A stretch of 64,000 bases of DNA, from the NCBI RefSeq assembly GCF_002117485.1, contig NZ_CP021030.1, positions 3,041,001 through 3,105,000 on the forward strand. The letters run 5' to 3'. A program made the translations under genes and the position numbers. Source of the stretch: Rhizobium sp. NXC14 (GTDB lineage Bacteria; Pseudomonadota; Alphaproteobacteria; Rhizobiales; Rhizobiaceae). Positions within the stretch are counted from its first letter, which is position 1. Each line of letters begins with the position of its first letter. Shown piece after piece: positions 49,201 through 60,580 of the stretch. The notes below the pieces were generated by a model. That model saw only the letters and a list, made by a program, of their open reading frames with translations. It was not told the origin of the DNA and searched no databases.

Positions 49201-49494
49201 TTAGCTGAGCGAGCCGATGATCTCTCGATAGGCAGCCTCCGGGAATGCCTTCAGTGTCTGGGTGCGGACATTGCCGGCCATCGCCAGCGAAAGGCCAAAT
49301 CTCGCCATGACGGCATCGTCAGGCGCTTCGCAGACAGCCACCATGTCGTGGCCGCCCATCGTCAGAAAGAACTGGTTGAAGGAGCCGCCCATGTCGCCTA
49401 GCAGTTTCTTCGCCGCATCCAGCCGTTTTGACGAGTCGCGAACAGTGCGCACGCCTTGGTCCGTCCAGTTGATCAACACAATGTACGTGGTCAT
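49201..49494 (-). CDS. GYD domain-containing protein
   Basis: This 97-residue protein is of the GYD family: MTTYIVLINWTDQGVRTVRDSSKRLDAAKKLLGDMGGSFNQFFLTMGGHDMVAVCEAPDDAVMARFGLSLAMAGNVRTQTLKAF. The GGxDMVAVCEAPDD motif is characteristic. The family has a ferredoxin-like fold and unknown function. The ATG at 49492-49494 was chosen because GGAGGT lies 5 bases upstream; an earlier in-frame start has no site. It lies between the TonB-like gene and the rpoD terminator. Confidence 0.84.
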   Translation of the reverse strand: MTTYIVLINWTDQGVRTVRDSSKRLDAAKKLLGDMGGSFNQFFLTMGGHDMVAVCEAPDDAVMARFGLSLAMAGNVRTQTLKAFPEAAYREIIGSLS

Positions 49495-49650
49495 CTTGCA
49501 CCTCCGAACGGAGGATTCGCCCGACACGGGCATGCGTCGGTCCTCGCTCGCGCACCGCGATCGATTTCTTCCCCCGTGGCCGGACTATAATCTTGTCACC
49601 ACTGAGCGACAAGAAAGCCGCCGGGATCATTGGTATTAATCACAAAAGCA

Positions 49651-49675
49651 AAAGCCGGGCACGACGCCCGGCTTT
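49651..49675 (-). terminator. Intrinsic terminator of rpoD
   Basis: AAAGCCGGGC (49651-49660) and GCCCGGCTTT (49666-49675) form a perfect 10-bp stem with a 5-nt loop. On the minus strand it is followed by TGCTTTTGTG, 63 bp after the rpoD stop. Confidence 0.8.
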
Positions 49676-49737
49676 CCAATCATGACGGCAATTGTCGAAA
49701 CCTCAGCTGTCGAGGATCGAGCGCAGCTTGGAGTTTC

Positions 49738-51795
49738 TTAGCTGTCCAAAAAGCTTCTCAGCTTTCTCGATCGGCTCGGATGCTTCAGCTTACGCAGCGC
49801 CTTCGCTTCGATCTGGCGGATACGTTCGCGGGTGACCGAGAACTGCTGGCCGACTTCTTCGAGCGTGTGATCGGTGTTCATGCCGATGCCGAAGCGCATG
49901 CGCAGCACGCGCTCTTCGCGCGGCGTCAGCGAGGCGAGAACGCGGGTCGTCGTCTCGCGCAGGTTCGCCTGGATGGCGGCATCGATCGGCAGCAGCGCGT
50001 TCTTGTCCTCGATGAAGTCGCCGAGATGCGAATCTTCTTCATCGCCCACCGGCGTTTCAAGCGAGATCGGCTCCTTGGCGATCTTCAGGACCTTGCGGAC
50101 CTTTTCGAGCGGCATAGCGAGCTTTTCGGCCAGTTCTTCCGGCGTCGGCTCGCGGCCGATCTCGTGCAGCATCTGGCGCGAGGTCCGGACGATCTTGTTG
50201 ATCGTCTCGATCATATGCACCGGAATGCGGATCGTGCGGGCCTGGTCGGCGATCGAGCGGGTGATCGCCTGACGGATCCACCATGTCGCATAGGTCGAGA
50301 ACTTGTAACCGCGGCGGTATTCGAACTTGTCGACCGCCTTCATCAGGCCGATATTGCCTTCCTGAATGAGGTCGAGGAACTGCAGGCCGCGGTTCGTGTA
50401 CTTCTTGGCGATCGAGATGACGAGGCGAAGATTCGCTTCGACCATTTCCTTCTTGGCGATGCGGGCTTCGCGCTCGCCCTTCTGCACCATGTGCACGATG
50501 CGGCGGAATTCCGAGATCGAGATGCCGGTTTCCGTCGCGAGATTCTGAATCTCCTGGCGGATGTCGCGGATCGTCGTATTCTCGGCCTTGGCGAATTCCT
50601 TCCAGCCGCGAGCGGCCAGATTGCCGATCGACTTCATCCAGTTCGGATCGAGCTCGGCGCCCTGATACTGCTCCAGGAAAGAGTCGCGCTTGACGCCGTA
50701 GGATTCGGCCAGACGCAGCAGGCGGCCTTCGTTCTGCACGAGGCGCTTGTTGATGTCATAGAGCTGCTCGACCAGCGCATCAATGCGGTTCTGGTTGAGC
50801 GACAGCGACTTGACCGCCTTGATCAGCTCGTCCTTGAGCTCCTTGTAGCGGCGCTCCTGCGCGGACGACAGCGTGCCGGTGGCGGCAAGGCGCTGCTCGA
50901 CCTGCTGGTCCTGCAGCTTGCGCAGCTTCTTGTAAGTCTCGGCGATGATGTCGAGCGTTTCCATGACCTGCGGGCGCAGCTCGGCTTCCATCGCGGCCAG
51001 CGACAGGTTGGATTCGTCCTCGTCCTCTTCCTCCTCTTCGGGAGGCAGGCCTTCGCCGCCGACATCGGTAATGTCGTCGTCGCCGGAACGGGCGCGCCGG
51101 GTCTTTTCCTTCTCTTCCGCCGCCTTGCGGTCGGCCTCGATCTTCTCGGGGCTCTGGAACTGCGGCGCGGCCTTGGCTTCCGGACCGGAATATGTCGTCT
51201 CGAGATCGATGATCTCGCGCAGCAGCGTCGTGCCCTCGTTGAGTTCGTCGCGCCAGATGATCAGGGCCTGGAAGGTCAGCGGGCTCTCACAGAGGCCCGC
51301 GATCATCGTCTCACGGCCGGCTTCGATGCGCTTGGCGATTGCGATTTCGCCTTCGCGCGACAGAAGCTCCACCGAGCCCATCTCGCGCAGATACATGCGC
51401 ACCGGGTCGTCGGTACGGTCGGTCGGCTCTTTCTTCTTGGCGGTCGCAAGCGCGGTGCCGGCCGAAGGCGCGAGTTCGCCGCCTTCGCTGTCCTCATCGC
51501 CGCCGGCGTCGTCGTCATCGCCACCGCCGGAAGCACCGGCTTCTTCGGCTTCCTCGTCCTCGATGACGTTGATGCCCATGTCCGACAGCATCGACATCGT
51601 GTCTTCGATCTGCTCGGAGGTCACTTCTTCGGACGGCAGGACGGCGTTCAGCTCGTCCATCGTCACGTAGCCGCGCTTCTTGGCGGCCTTGATCATCTTC
51701 TTGACCGCGTCGTCGGAAAGATCGAGAAGAGGGCCGTCGCTTGCGCCGTCGCGTTCGACTTCCGCGTCTTCGTTCTCTTTGACCTTGGTTGCCAT
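49738..51795 (-). CDS. rpoD: Primary sigma factor (sigma-70)
   Basis: This 685-residue housekeeping sigma factor has region 1.1 ([24 protein letters not shown]), an acidic spacer of about 40 residues ([28 protein letters not shown]), region 1.2 ([29 protein letters not shown]), the large non-conserved region, region 2 ([64 protein letters not shown]), region 3 and region 4 ([54 protein letters not shown]). It is the vegetative sigma of alphaproteobacteria. Start ATG 51793-51795. Confidence 0.97.
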   Translation of the reverse strand: MATKVKENEDAEVERDGASDGPLLDLSDDAVKKMIKAAKKRGYVTMDELNAVLPSEEVTSEQIEDTMSMLSDMGINVIEDEEAEEAGASGGGDDDDAGGDEDSEGGELAPSAGTALATAKKKEPTDRTDDPVRMYLREMGSVELLSREGEIAIAKRIEAGRETMIAGLCESPLTFQALIIWRDELNEGTTLLREIIDLETTYSGPEAKAAPQFQSPEKIEADRKAAEEKEKTRRARSGDDDITDVGGEGLPPEEEEEDEDESNLSLAAMEAELRPQVMETLDIIAETYKKLRKLQDQQVEQRLAATGTLSSAQERRYKELKDELIKAVKSLSLNQNRIDALVEQLYDINKRLVQNEGRLLRLAESYGVKRDSFLEQYQGAELDPNWMKSIGNLAARGWKEFAKAENTTIRDIRQEIQNLATETGISISEFRRIVHMVQKGEREARIAKKEMVEANLRLVISIAKKYTNRGLQFLDLIQEGNIGLMKAVDKFEYRRGYKFSTYATWWIRQAITRSIADQARTIRIPVHMIETINKIVRTSRQMLHEIGREPTPEELAEKLAMPLEKVRKVLKIAKEPISLETPVGDEEDSHLGDFIEDKNALLPIDAAIQANLRETTTRVLASLTPREERVLRMRFGIGMNTDHTLEEVGQQFSVTRERIRQIEAKALRKLKHPSRSRKLRSFLDS

Positions 51796-52102
51796 TTATA
51801 TCGTCGCCTTCCTGACGCTATCCAATCTCGCTACGGTGAATGGGCCGTCTCAGGGCCTGACGCGCCGCTCGCGTCGCCCTTGAATCACCTGAGCCCACCT
51901 AACGGGATGACATTTAAAGCCTGATTAACCACGATCGCCGGTACCGGACAGCAAAGCTTTCTTGCCTTTGGATTTCCGGCCATGGTTGCGCGATCCGCCT
52001 TGACCCTGTTCACCGTTTCAACAAGTCGAACGGTGATTCCCACATTTTTTGTTCTCGTCAAGCTTTTCCAGCAAAAAAGCCCGCGAAAACTCGGAAAAAG
52101 CC

Positions 52103-52111
52103 TTATCCACA
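52103..52111 (+). promoter_or_regulatory. DnaA-box-like site in the rpoD upstream region
   Basis: TTATCCACA at 52103-52111 is an exact match to the DnaA-box consensus (TTATNCACA). It lies about 308 bp upstream of the rpoD start, within the 468-bp gap 51796-52263 that otherwise holds only the rpoD promoter and the terminator of the gfa-tdh-kbl group. Only one box was seen, so an origin is unlikely. Confidence 0.45.
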
Positions 52112-52170
52112 GGCTTTGAACCGCGGCTGCGATTGCGAACCTTATTTAAGAAGCAGCAAACAAAAGACAA

Positions 52171-52197
52171 GGGCGGCCGGAATTTTGCCCGCCGCCC
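52171..52197 (-). terminator. Candidate terminator of the kbl-tdh-gfa group
   Basis: GGGCGGC (52171-52177) and GCCGCCC (52191-52197) form a 7-bp stem with a 13-nt loop. On the minus strand it is followed by TTGTCTTTTGTTT, 67 bp after the gfa stop. Confidence 0.6.
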
Positions 52198-52263
52198 CAG
52201 TTGTTCCGGCCATTTTTTGCAATTGTGCCGACGGTATATTCGCCCGATCCGGGCAAACATTGG

Positions 52264-52611
52264 CTAACGAGCTTGGCCGTCGTAAGGCGTCACCTTCAGC
52301 GCGCCGAGATCGATCGCGGGAATGCAGCGCAGATTGATCGAAGCCATCGCGGCACCGTTCGGCGCCACGCCCTCGCCGAAGGGGGCGATGCCGCAATTGG
52401 CGCAGAAATAATGCTTGATGACGTGCCGGTTGAAAGTATAGGTCGAAAGATCGTCTTCCGGTGTCCTCAGCACCAGTTTCTCGCGCGGGACGAAAGCGAG
52501 AAGTCCTCCCCGCCTGCGACAGAGCGAACAGTTGCAGTCCAGCGCCTCGGTGAATTCGCCTTCGACCTCGAAAGCAACGTTGCCGCAATGGCAGCTTCCC
52601 TCGTAGAGCAT
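52264..52611 (-). CDS. GFA family (CENP-V-type) zinc protein
   Basis: This 115-residue protein is of the glutathione-dependent formaldehyde-activating (GFA) family: MLYEGSCHCGNVAFEVEGEFTEALDCNCSLCRRRGGLLAFVPREKLVL, then HYFCANCGIAPFGE. The zinc-binding cysteines CxC, CxxC (NCSLC) and CxxC (CANCG) are all present. Despite the family name, many members have unknown activity. It starts 11 bp after the tdh stop and is probably co-transcribed with it. Confidence 0.85.
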   Translation of the reverse strand: MLYEGSCHCGNVAFEVEGEFTEALDCNCSLCRRRGGLLAFVPREKLVLRTPEDDLSTYTFNRHVIKHYFCANCGIAPFGEGVAPNGAAMASINLRCIPAIDLGALKVTPYDGQAR

Positions 52612-52622
52612 GTCGTCTTCCC

Positions 52623-53660
52623 TCACATCCAGTCCATCACGACCTTGCCGGAATTGCCCGACCGCATCGCCTCAAAACCATCGCGGAAATCGTCGATCTT
52701 GATGCGATGCGTGATGATGGGCGAAAGGTCGAGGCCGCCCTGCACGAAGGCGATCATCTTGTACCAGGTTTCGAACATCTCGCGGCCGTAGATGCCCTTG
52801 AGATTGAGCATCTTGAAGATCACCTTGTTCCAGTCGATCTCGAAGCCCGCCGGCGCGATGCCGAGGATGGCAATCTTTCCGCCATTGTTCATCTTGTCGA
52901 TCATGTCGCGGAAGGCGGGCGCTGCACCCGACATTTCGAGCCCGACATCGAAACCCTCCGTCATGCCGATCGCCTTCATCACGTCGGCAAGGTTTTCGCG
53001 CGAGGCGTCGACGACATGGTCGATGCCAAGCTTGCGCGCCAGATCCAGACGGTGCGGATTGATGTCGGTGATGACGACCTTGCGGGCGCCGGAACGCTTG
53101 GCAACGAGTGCTCCCATGATGCCGATCGGCCCGGCGCCGGTGACGAGCACGTCCTCGCCGACAAGATCGAAGGAAAGTGCGGTATGCACGGCATTGCCGA
53201 ACGGATCGAAGATCGCGGCGATCTCGTCTGAAATATCGCCCGGGATCGGCACGACATTGCTTTCGGGAATGCAGACGAACTCTCCGAACGAGCCCGGCCG
53301 GTTGACGCCGACGCCGAGCGTGTTGCGGCAGAGATGCCCCCTGCCCGCCCGGCAGTTGCGGCACTTGCCGCAGACGATATGCCCCTCGCCGGAAACGCGC
53401 TCGCCGACATGATAGCGGGTGACCGCCGAACCGATCTCGGCGATCTCGCCGGAAAATTCATGGCCGACGACCATCGGCACCGGAATGGTCTTCTGCGCCC
53501 ACTGGTCCCAGTTCCAGATATGCACGTCGGTGCCGCAGATTGCCGATTTCTTCACCCGGATCAGCACATCGTTCGGCCCGACCTCCGGCACCGGCACATT
53601 CTCCATCCAAAGCCCGACCTCGGGCTTCGACTTGACCAGCGCCTTCATCATGTTCGACAT
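52623..53660 (-). CDS. tdh: L-threonine 3-dehydrogenase
   Basis: This 345-residue zinc-dependent medium-chain dehydrogenase oxidises L-threonine to 2-amino-3-ketobutyrate with NAD. It has catalytic Cys42 ([18 protein letters not shown]), the GHEFSGE motif, a structural zinc site [15 protein letters not shown], and an NAD-binding fold [16 protein letters not shown]. The TDH-specific NWDQWA segment separates it from other MDR enzymes. It is next to kbl, which encodes the second enzyme of the pathway. A repeat-containing 216-bp gap separates the two genes. Confidence 0.95.
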   Translation of the reverse strand: MSNMMKALVKSKPEVGLWMENVPVPEVGPNDVLIRVKKSAICGTDVHIWNWDQWAQKTIPVPMVVGHEFSGEIAEIGSAVTRYHVGERVSGEGHIVCGKCRNCRAGRGHLCRNTLGVGVNRPGSFGEFVCIPESNVVPIPGDISDEIAAIFDPFGNAVHTALSFDLVGEDVLVTGAGPIGIMGALVAKRSGARKVVITDINPHRLDLARKLGIDHVVDASRENLADVMKAIGMTEGFDVGLEMSGAAPAFRDMIDKMNNGGKIAILGIAPAGFEIDWNKVIFKMLNLKGIYGREMFETWYKMIAFVQGGLDLSPIITHRIKIDDFRDGFEAMRSGNSGKVVMDWM

Positions 53661-53702
53661 TCAACTATCCCACCTTGCTTGGCGCAGACTTCGCTATTCC
53701 CT

Positions 53703-53864
53703 CTTCTCCCCAGCGGGGAGAAGGTGCCCGTAGGGCGGATGAGGGGGCCACACGGCACACCGCTCAAATCCAATATTGTTTCTCGCTTACCGCTCGAAAC
53801 CTCGCTTCGCTCACCCCCCTCATCTGTCCTGACGGACATCTTCTCCCCCCTGGGGAGAAGAGGA
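53703..53864. repeat. Inverted pair of family 1 repeats between kbl and tdh
   Basis: A forward copy starts with CTTCTCCCC (53703-53711) / GGGGAGAAG (53715-53723), followed by GTGCCCGTAGGGCGGATGAGGGGGC. A second copy lies inverted at about 53813-53864 (CCCCCCTCATC...CTTCTCCCC...GGGGAGAAG). Facing copies could form a long hairpin in the mRNA. Confidence 0.7.
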
Positions 53865-53876
53865 AGCAAGCCCCGC

Positions 53877-55064
<1,188 letters not shown>

Positions 55065-55154
55065 GGGCGGCCCTTCCTGACGTTTTTTATAGCAATCGGG
55101 TTAGCATATCGCTGCTTGCTTGTCTTCTCGCTGCGCCAAAATCAGCGAGCCCGT

Positions 55155-57023
55155 TCAATCCTTGTTGTGCGAGAGAATGATCTCCAGGAAAGTGTCGCCA
55201 TAACGCTCGAGCTTCGATTGCCCGACGCCCGATATGCCGAGCAATTCCTTGCGGCTGCGCGGCCGTTCCGTCGCAAAGGCAATCAGCGTCGTATCGGGAA
55301 AGACGACGTAAGGCGGCACGCCGAGCGATTTGGCGATCGCCATGCGCTCGGCTCTCAGCGCCTCGAAAAGCGTGCCGTCGGCGCCCGACAGGCCTGACTT
55401 GCGCTCGCTGCGCTCGGCCTTCTTCGTACGCCGTTCCGATGCCGGCCGGTCCTTGCGGAAGAAGACCTGCCGTTCATGCTTGAAGACGGCGCGCGCCTCC
55501 GGCTCCAGCTTCAGCGCCCCATAGGCCTCATGATCGATACGGATCAGCCCCATGGCGAGCAGCTGGCGATAGACGGATTGCCAAGTCCGCGCCGGAATGT
55601 CCTTGCCGGCGCCGAAGACCGGCATATCGACATGACCGAAACGCTCGGTCTTTTCGTTGACGTTACCGACCAGCACATCGATGACATGACCGGCGCCGAA
55701 CCGCTCGCCGGTGCGGTAGACCGCGGCCAGCGCCTTGATCGCCGCTTCCGTGCCATCCCAGGTCTCGACTGGCTTCAGGCAGGTGTCGCAATTGCCGCAT
55801 TGGCCGGCATGCGCCTCGCCGAAATGGGCAAGGATCGCCTGCCGGCGGCAGGAGGCGGTTTCGCAGATCGCGAGCAAAGAATTGAGCTTGGCGCGCTCAA
55901 CCCGCTTGATTTCGTCTGCGGCGTTGCCCTCATCGATCATGCGGCGGCGCTGGATAACGTCGGCCATGCCATAGGCCATCCAGACCTCGGACGGCAACCC
56001 GTCTCGGCCGGCGCGCCCGGTTTCCTGATAATAGGCCTCCACCGAACCCGGCAGGTCGAGATGGGCGACATAGCGCACATTCGGCTTGTCGATGCCCATG
56101 CCGAAGGCGACGGTGGCGACCAGGCACAGATTCTCTTCTTTCAGGAAAGCATCCTGATTGGCGTCGCGCAGCGCCCGGTCCATGCCGGCGTGATAGGGCA
56201 GTGCGCGGATGCCCTTCCCGTTCAGCCAATCGGCCGTATCCTCGACCTTGGCGCGCGACAGGCAATAGACGATGCCGCTGTTGCCCTTATGGCCGGAGAG
56301 GAAGCGCAGCAGCTGCTGGCGCGGCTGGTCGCGCTGGACGATTTCATAGGCAATATTCGGCCGGTCGAAGCTGGTGGTGAAGATTTCGGCCTTGCCGAGC
56401 CCCAGCCGCTCGATGATATCGTCACGCGTGTGCGGGTCGGCCGTTGCCGTCAATGCCACGCGGGGAACGCCGGGATACTGTTCACCGAGGCGGCCGAGCT
56501 CGCGATATTCCGGGCGGAAATCATGGCCCCATTGCGAGACGCAATGGGCCTCGTCGATCGCAAACAGCGCAATCTTATCACTGGCGATTAGCTCGCGAAA
56601 ACCGTCCGTCAGGATGCGCTCGGGCGTGACGTAGAGAAGGTCGAGCTTTCCAGCCGAAAGCGCACGGCGAACCTCGACGAACTCTTCGCGCGACAGCGAC
56701 GAATTGAGTGCCGCAGCCCTGATGCCGAGCTGCTTCATCGCCTCCACCTGATCGCGCATCAGCGCAATCAGCGGCGAAACGACGATGCCGACGCCGTCAC
56801 GGCAAAGCGCCGGGATCTGGAAGCAGAGCGATTTGCCTGCACCTGTCGGAAAGAGCACCACGGCATCGCCGCCTGAAACCACGTGCTCGACCACCTCCTG
56901 CTGCTTGCCGCGGAAGGAGGAATAACCATAGACCTGCTTCAGGACGTCGAGAGGCGAGCGGCCGGCGGGAAACAGCGCATCGGAAACGAAAAAACCGGGC
57001 TCCTTGCGTTCGCTGAGCGGCAT
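55155..57023 (-). CDS. recQ: ATP-dependent DNA helicase RecQ
   Basis: This 622-residue 3'-5' helicase has Walker A PTGAGKS (59-65), the DEAH box and aromatic-rich loop [18 protein letters not shown], helicase domain 2 ([15 protein letters not shown]...[40 protein letters not shown]), the RQC zinc-binding cysteines (CETASCRRQ...CGNCDTC) and a C-terminal HRDC domain ([29 protein letters not shown]). The start overlaps the dnaG stop (TGATG at 57021-57025), so translation is coupled to primase. Confidence 0.95.
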   Translation of the reverse strand: MPLSERKEPGFFVSDALFPAGRSPLDVLKQVYGYSSFRGKQQEVVEHVVSGGDAVVLFPTGAGKSLCFQIPALCRDGVGIVVSPLIALMRDQVEAMKQLGIRAAALNSSLSREEFVEVRRALSAGKLDLLYVTPERILTDGFRELIASDKIALFAIDEAHCVSQWGHDFRPEYRELGRLGEQYPGVPRVALTATADPHTRDDIIERLGLGKAEIFTTSFDRPNIAYEIVQRDQPRQQLLRFLSGHKGNSGIVYCLSRAKVEDTADWLNGKGIRALPYHAGMDRALRDANQDAFLKEENLCLVATVAFGMGIDKPNVRYVAHLDLPGSVEAYYQETGRAGRDGLPSEVWMAYGMADVIQRRRMIDEGNAADEIKRVERAKLNSLLAICETASCRRQAILAHFGEAHAGQCGNCDTCLKPVETWDGTEAAIKALAAVYRTGERFGAGHVIDVLVGNVNEKTERFGHVDMPVFGAGKDIPARTWQSVYRQLLAMGLIRIDHEAYGALKLEPEARAVFKHERQVFFRKDRPASERRTKKAERSERKSGLSGADGTLFEALRAERMAIAKSLGVPPYVVFPDTTLIAFATERPRSRKELLGISGVGQSKLERYGDTFLEIILSHNKD

Positions 57024-59020
57024 CAGTGGTTCGCCGCCCCTTTGACACGGCCGGAAAGCACGCCGAAGCCGTCGATAATCGCCTCCTGGTTCTCGAGGCG
57101 TACGCCTTCGAGATGCACTTCCTGCTGCGCCCGTATCAGCTGAATGATCGCCTCGCCGTCGCCGGCTTCGGTCGCCAGCGCAATCTCGCGTTCGAGTTCC
57201 ATCTTCTGCCGGCGCAGCGCCTTCGCCCGTTTGTGGAAGGCGAGCGCCTGACGATAGCCTTCACGAGCATCCTCCATCGCCGCCTCCTCGGTCGCCGTCC
57301 AGAGCCTCGCATTGCGCACCTGCTGGTCGAGACTCTTGATGAGCGGACCGAAACCTTCGAATTCCAGCCGCTCAGTCAGATATTCGCGCGTCAGATGCGG
57401 ACCGGCGACGGCAGCGGCTGCGCCAAGCATCGCCGACCAGAGCCGTTGCAGCTCGCGGCTGTCATATTCGATCGCGGCGATTTCATCATAATCATCGATC
57501 ATCAGGGCCGGATGATTGACGATGGTGAGCGCAAGCACGCTTTCGCGCAACGCCGTATTGTCCCGGTGTCCGCGCACCGGGCCTGAGCGGGCGAGCCGAT
57601 CGGAAATCAGGCTGGGGCTTTTCGGTCCTGCCTTGGCCGCTTTGTCGAGGGCGCTCCGGGGGCTGCTGCTGAAACCGCGCCGCCCGCCGCTGTTGCGGTT
57701 TTGGAACTGCGGCTGGAAGAAGGCATTCAGCCGGTCGCGAATATCCTGCTGGTAATGACGGCGCACATTCTCGTCGGCGATGACGGCGACGAGCTGCTTC
57801 AGCCGCGCTTCGAGCTCGGCGCGCGCCTCGGGCGTATCGAACTTGCCGGTGTTGATCTCCCGGCTCCACAGCATCTCCGAAAGCGGCTTTGCCTGGCTCA
57901 TCACCTTGTCGAAAGGCGCGCGGCCCTCGTCGCGCACGAGGTCGTCCGGGTCCTTGCCGTCAGGCAGAAGCGCGAAGCGGACGGAACGGCCGGGCTTCAG
58001 ACGCGGCAGCGCCAACTCGGCGGCGCGATTGGCGGCGCGAATGCCGGCGCCGTCGCCATCGAAGCAGAGCACCGGCTGCGGCACCATCTTCCAGAGCAGC
58101 TCGAGCTGGTTTTCGGTGAGCGCAGTGCCGAGCGGCGCAACGGCGTTTTCGATACCCGCCTGATAGAGCGCGATCACGTCCATATAGCCTTCGACGGCGA
58201 TGATGGTGCCGCTCGCATTGTCATCCTGATCGCCGCGGCCGGGACCCTGTATGGCGCGGCGCGCGCGGGCGAAATTGTAAAGGACATTACCCTTGTGGAA
58301 GAGCTCAGTCTCGTTGGAGTTCAGATATTTCGCCGGCGCATCTGATGACATGGCGCGGCCGCCGAAGGCGATCACCTTTTCCCGGGACGAAAGAATCGGG
58401 AACATGATGCGGTCGCGGAAACGGTCGTAGGAGACCGGCACGTTTTCATGAACGACAAGGCCGCAGGCCTCGATCTGCTCCTTGGAGACGCCCTTGCCCG
58501 CGAGGAATTCCTTCAGCGCATTGCGGCTGTCAGGCGCATAACCGAGACGGAAGGTCTCGATGGTACGCCCCGTCAGCCCGCGATCGCGCAAATAGGCGCG
58601 CGCCTTTGCGCCATTGGCCGTCTGCAGCTGGTCCTGGAAGAAGCTGGTCGCCATTTCCATGACGTCGATCAGCGAGCCGCGCTCCTTCTCGCGCTTCTCC
58701 ATCGCGGCATCGGCAAGCGGCATCGGCACGCCGGCCATGTCGGCGATCTGCTGCACCGCCTCGGGAAAACTCAAGCCCTCCAGCTCCGTCAGAAAGCGGA
58801 AGTGATCGCCGGTGACGCCGCAGCCGAAGCAGTGATACCGACCCTTTCGGTCCTCGCAGTGGAAGCTCGGCGATTTCTCGCCATGGAAGGGGCAGCAGGC
58901 CCAGTAGTCGCCCCGCGAGACATTGGTCTTACGCTTGTCCCAGCTGACGCGGCGCGCAATCACGTTCGAAATCGGAACGCGGTCGCGGATCTCATCGAGA
59001 AAGGTGTTCGAAAAGCGCAT
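57023..59020 (-). CDS. dnaG: DNA primase
   Basis: This 665-residue primase makes RNA primers for replication. The N-terminal CHC2 zinc finger has Cys43, His46, Cys64 and Cys67 ([12 protein letters not shown]...CFGCG). The central TOPRIM domain has [50 protein letters not shown] and [15 protein letters not shown]. The C-terminal helical domain (about 460-665) would contact the DnaB helicase and ends in a helix-rich [25 protein letters not shown] segment. The start ATG at 59018-59020 is preceded by AAGAGGGA. The last bases overlap recQ. Confidence 0.96.
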   Translation of the reverse strand: MRFSNTFLDEIRDRVPISNVIARRVSWDKRKTNVSRGDYWACCPFHGEKSPSFHCEDRKGRYHCFGCGVTGDHFRFLTELEGLSFPEAVQQIADMAGVPMPLADAAMEKREKERGSLIDVMEMATSFFQDQLQTANGAKARAYLRDRGLTGRTIETFRLGYAPDSRNALKEFLAGKGVSKEQIEACGLVVHENVPVSYDRFRDRIMFPILSSREKVIAFGGRAMSSDAPAKYLNSNETELFHKGNVLYNFARARRAIQGPGRGDQDDNASGTIIAVEGYMDVIALYQAGIENAVAPLGTALTENQLELLWKMVPQPVLCFDGDGAGIRAANRAAELALPRLKPGRSVRFALLPDGKDPDDLVRDEGRAPFDKVMSQAKPLSEMLWSREINTGKFDTPEARAELEARLKQLVAVIADENVRRHYQQDIRDRLNAFFQPQFQNRNSGGRRGFSSSPRSALDKAAKAGPKSPSLISDRLARSGPVRGHRDNTALRESVLALTIVNHPALMIDDYDEIAAIEYDSRELQRLWSAMLGAAAAVAGPHLTREYLTERLEFEGFGPLIKSLDQQVRNARLWTATEEAAMEDAREGYRQALAFHKRAKALRRQKMELEREIALATEAGDGEAIIQLIRAQQEVHLEGVRLENQEAIIDGFGVLSGRVKGAANH

Positions 59021-59540
59021 TTATCCCTCTTGGCCAAGCTCCATATAAGCTGCTTTGCCGCGCCATGCCACGAAACTCGTCAGGAAAACCCGCTATTCAC
59101 AGGCAAGTGCACCGACGTCGGCGGCGTCAGTTATCCAATCAAAAACTCGTGACCGACCACTGCGACAGGGTGCGACATTATTGTCGCCGAACGTCTCTGA
59201 AGCCGGGCACTGCAGGCGCTTCGGCATGAGCGGGATCGTTCGGCTGAGTTGAATTAAATCTTTCCAAAACAGTCACTTATCGCAGCCGCCGCTTGGGCGT
59301 CCTCATCCTCGCGGCGCTTGTCGAACCTTCGCTTCGAAGCCTCTCGAAGCGCCTTTTCCGGCAATCATTATTTTTTTGTAATTTGAACAGACGGCCGCAC
59401 CGCAATAGGTTTGATCTCAACAAAGCGATCCCCGAGCGAAGCACCATCCCTACCCCCGGCGCCGCTTCGCAAGGGTGCCTTTGCAAATACCCTCCGGCTT
59501 GGGCCTCAGCCCTGCGTTGCCGGCGGAAGCAAAGAGCAAG
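59021..59540. other. Long intergenic region upstream of dnaG, possible RNA gene on the right
   Basis: There is no convincing protein-coding gene here. The left end holds the dnaG promoter. Towards 59360 the sequence becomes AT-rich (TTATTTTTTTGTAATTTG near 59367-59384), and it ends in a strong terminator hairpin at 59541-59569. A small RNA between about 59380 and 59569 on the plus strand is possible but unproven. Confidence 0.4.
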
Positions 59541-59569
59541 AAGGCAGGAGCGCCCCCAGCTCCTGCCTT
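59541..59569 (+). terminator. Orphan intrinsic terminator
   Basis: AAGGCAGGAGC (59541-59551) and GCTCCTGCCTT (59559-59569) form a perfect 11-bp stem with a 7-nt loop, followed by CTTAAATTTT. No protein gene upstream on the plus strand accounts for it, which makes it a candidate end of a small RNA. Confidence 0.7.
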
Positions 59570-59656
59570 CTTAAATTTTAGGCTCAGTTGCCAACTCTCC
59601 CTTTAAAATTAACCGCTTATCGACGGAACCGTTGACAGACGGCGCGTGAATGAAAG

Positions 59657-60577
59657 ATGTTGCGCCGAACTCCTGGACCCTTCCCAATGGCTTTCACCGC
59701 GGAAAATCTTGCAGCAGACGATCGCTTTCTCGCTGCGATCCTCTATTGCGCCAATCAACTGCTTGCGATCTATCGCGAGAGCCCGCGCATCGCATCGATT
59801 TTCGCCGCGCAGCAGCGCTGGTTGATGGCCCATGCCGGCTTCGCACTTCATTACGGTCATCCCGACGACGGCCAGAGCGGTGGCCTTTATTCCGGCCGCT
59901 TTGTCGATTTCGCAGTCAAGAATGACATCGCCAGCCGCAACACGGCCGCGGCCTTCATGCAGGAAATGCTGGCCTATCGTTTCTTGCGTGTGGGGCCTGG
60001 ACCTGACAAGCGCACACGCTATCTGGAACCGACCGAAATCGCCGAACAGCATTTCATCCGATGGCTCGTCACCCATATGATGATCCTCGACAGCCTCGAC
60101 GGCGGCGAACGCGCCGACCAGATCACCGCCGACCCCTCCGCGACAATGGCTGCGATTCAGCCGCGGATCGCAAGGGCGATCATCGGCAGTGAGTCCGTGC
60201 GCAATCCGGGCCCCACCTTCAACCTCTTCAACTGGGCGAATTCCGGCGGACTGGTGATGGATTACCTGATCTCCCGCCTTCCGCAATTTCCTCGGGCGGC
60301 CGAGCGCGTCGTTATCGGCCCACTGTCGCTCCGGGAGCTCCGCGAGCAATTCATGATTTCGAATACCCATCTGAAGCGGCTTCTGACCCAGGCCACGACC
60401 ATGGAAAGCGTCGGCTGGACAGAACCTTCGCGCAAGGGCGACTTCTGGCTGTCCCGGCGCTTTATCCTCGAATATTGGAACTACCAGGCGGCGAAGTTTG
60501 CGATCGTCGATGCCGCCGCCGAGGCCGTGCTCGGACCTGCGGTCGGTGAAGAGCCGCAGGCGAGACGGGCCATCTGA
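59657..60577 (+). CDS. Hypothetical protein with possible winged-helix segment
   Basis: This 306-residue soluble protein (MLRRTPGPFPMAFTAENLAADDRFLAAILYCANQLLAIYRESPRIASIFAAQQRWLMAHAG...) was not assigned to a named family. The C-terminal part has a helix-turn-helix-like segment, SLRELREQFMISNTHLKRLLTQATTMESVGW, followed by a beta-hairpin-like WTEPSRKGDFWLSRRF, suggesting a winged helix. An ATG ten codons later (59687) is an alternative start; neither has a strong ribosome-binding site. It is convergent with the yqeY-like gene, 3 bp apart. Confidence 0.65.
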   Translation: MLRRTPGPFPMAFTAENLAADDRFLAAILYCANQLLAIYRESPRIASIFAAQQRWLMAHAGFALHYGHPDDGQSGGLYSGRFVDFAVKNDIASRNTAAAFMQEMLAYRFLRVGPGPDKRTRYLEPTEIAEQHFIRWLVTHMMILDSLDGGERADQITADPSATMAAIQPRIARAIIGSESVRNPGPTFNLFNWANSGGLVMDYLISRLPQFPRAAERVVIGPLSLRELREQFMISNTHLKRLLTQATTMESVGWTEPSRKGDFWLSRRFILEYWNYQAAKFAIVDAAAEAVLGPAVGEEPQARRAI

Positions 60578-60580
60578 GGC

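Noticed and set aside
49630-51924. A 764-codon open frame on the plus strand
   Set aside because: It is antisense to rpoD and has the Leu/Arg/Asp-rich composition typical of reverse frames of high-GC genes.
52018-52263. Replication origin near the DnaA-box-like sequence
   Set aside because: Only one box was found and there is no AT-rich unwinding region or origin-linked gene.
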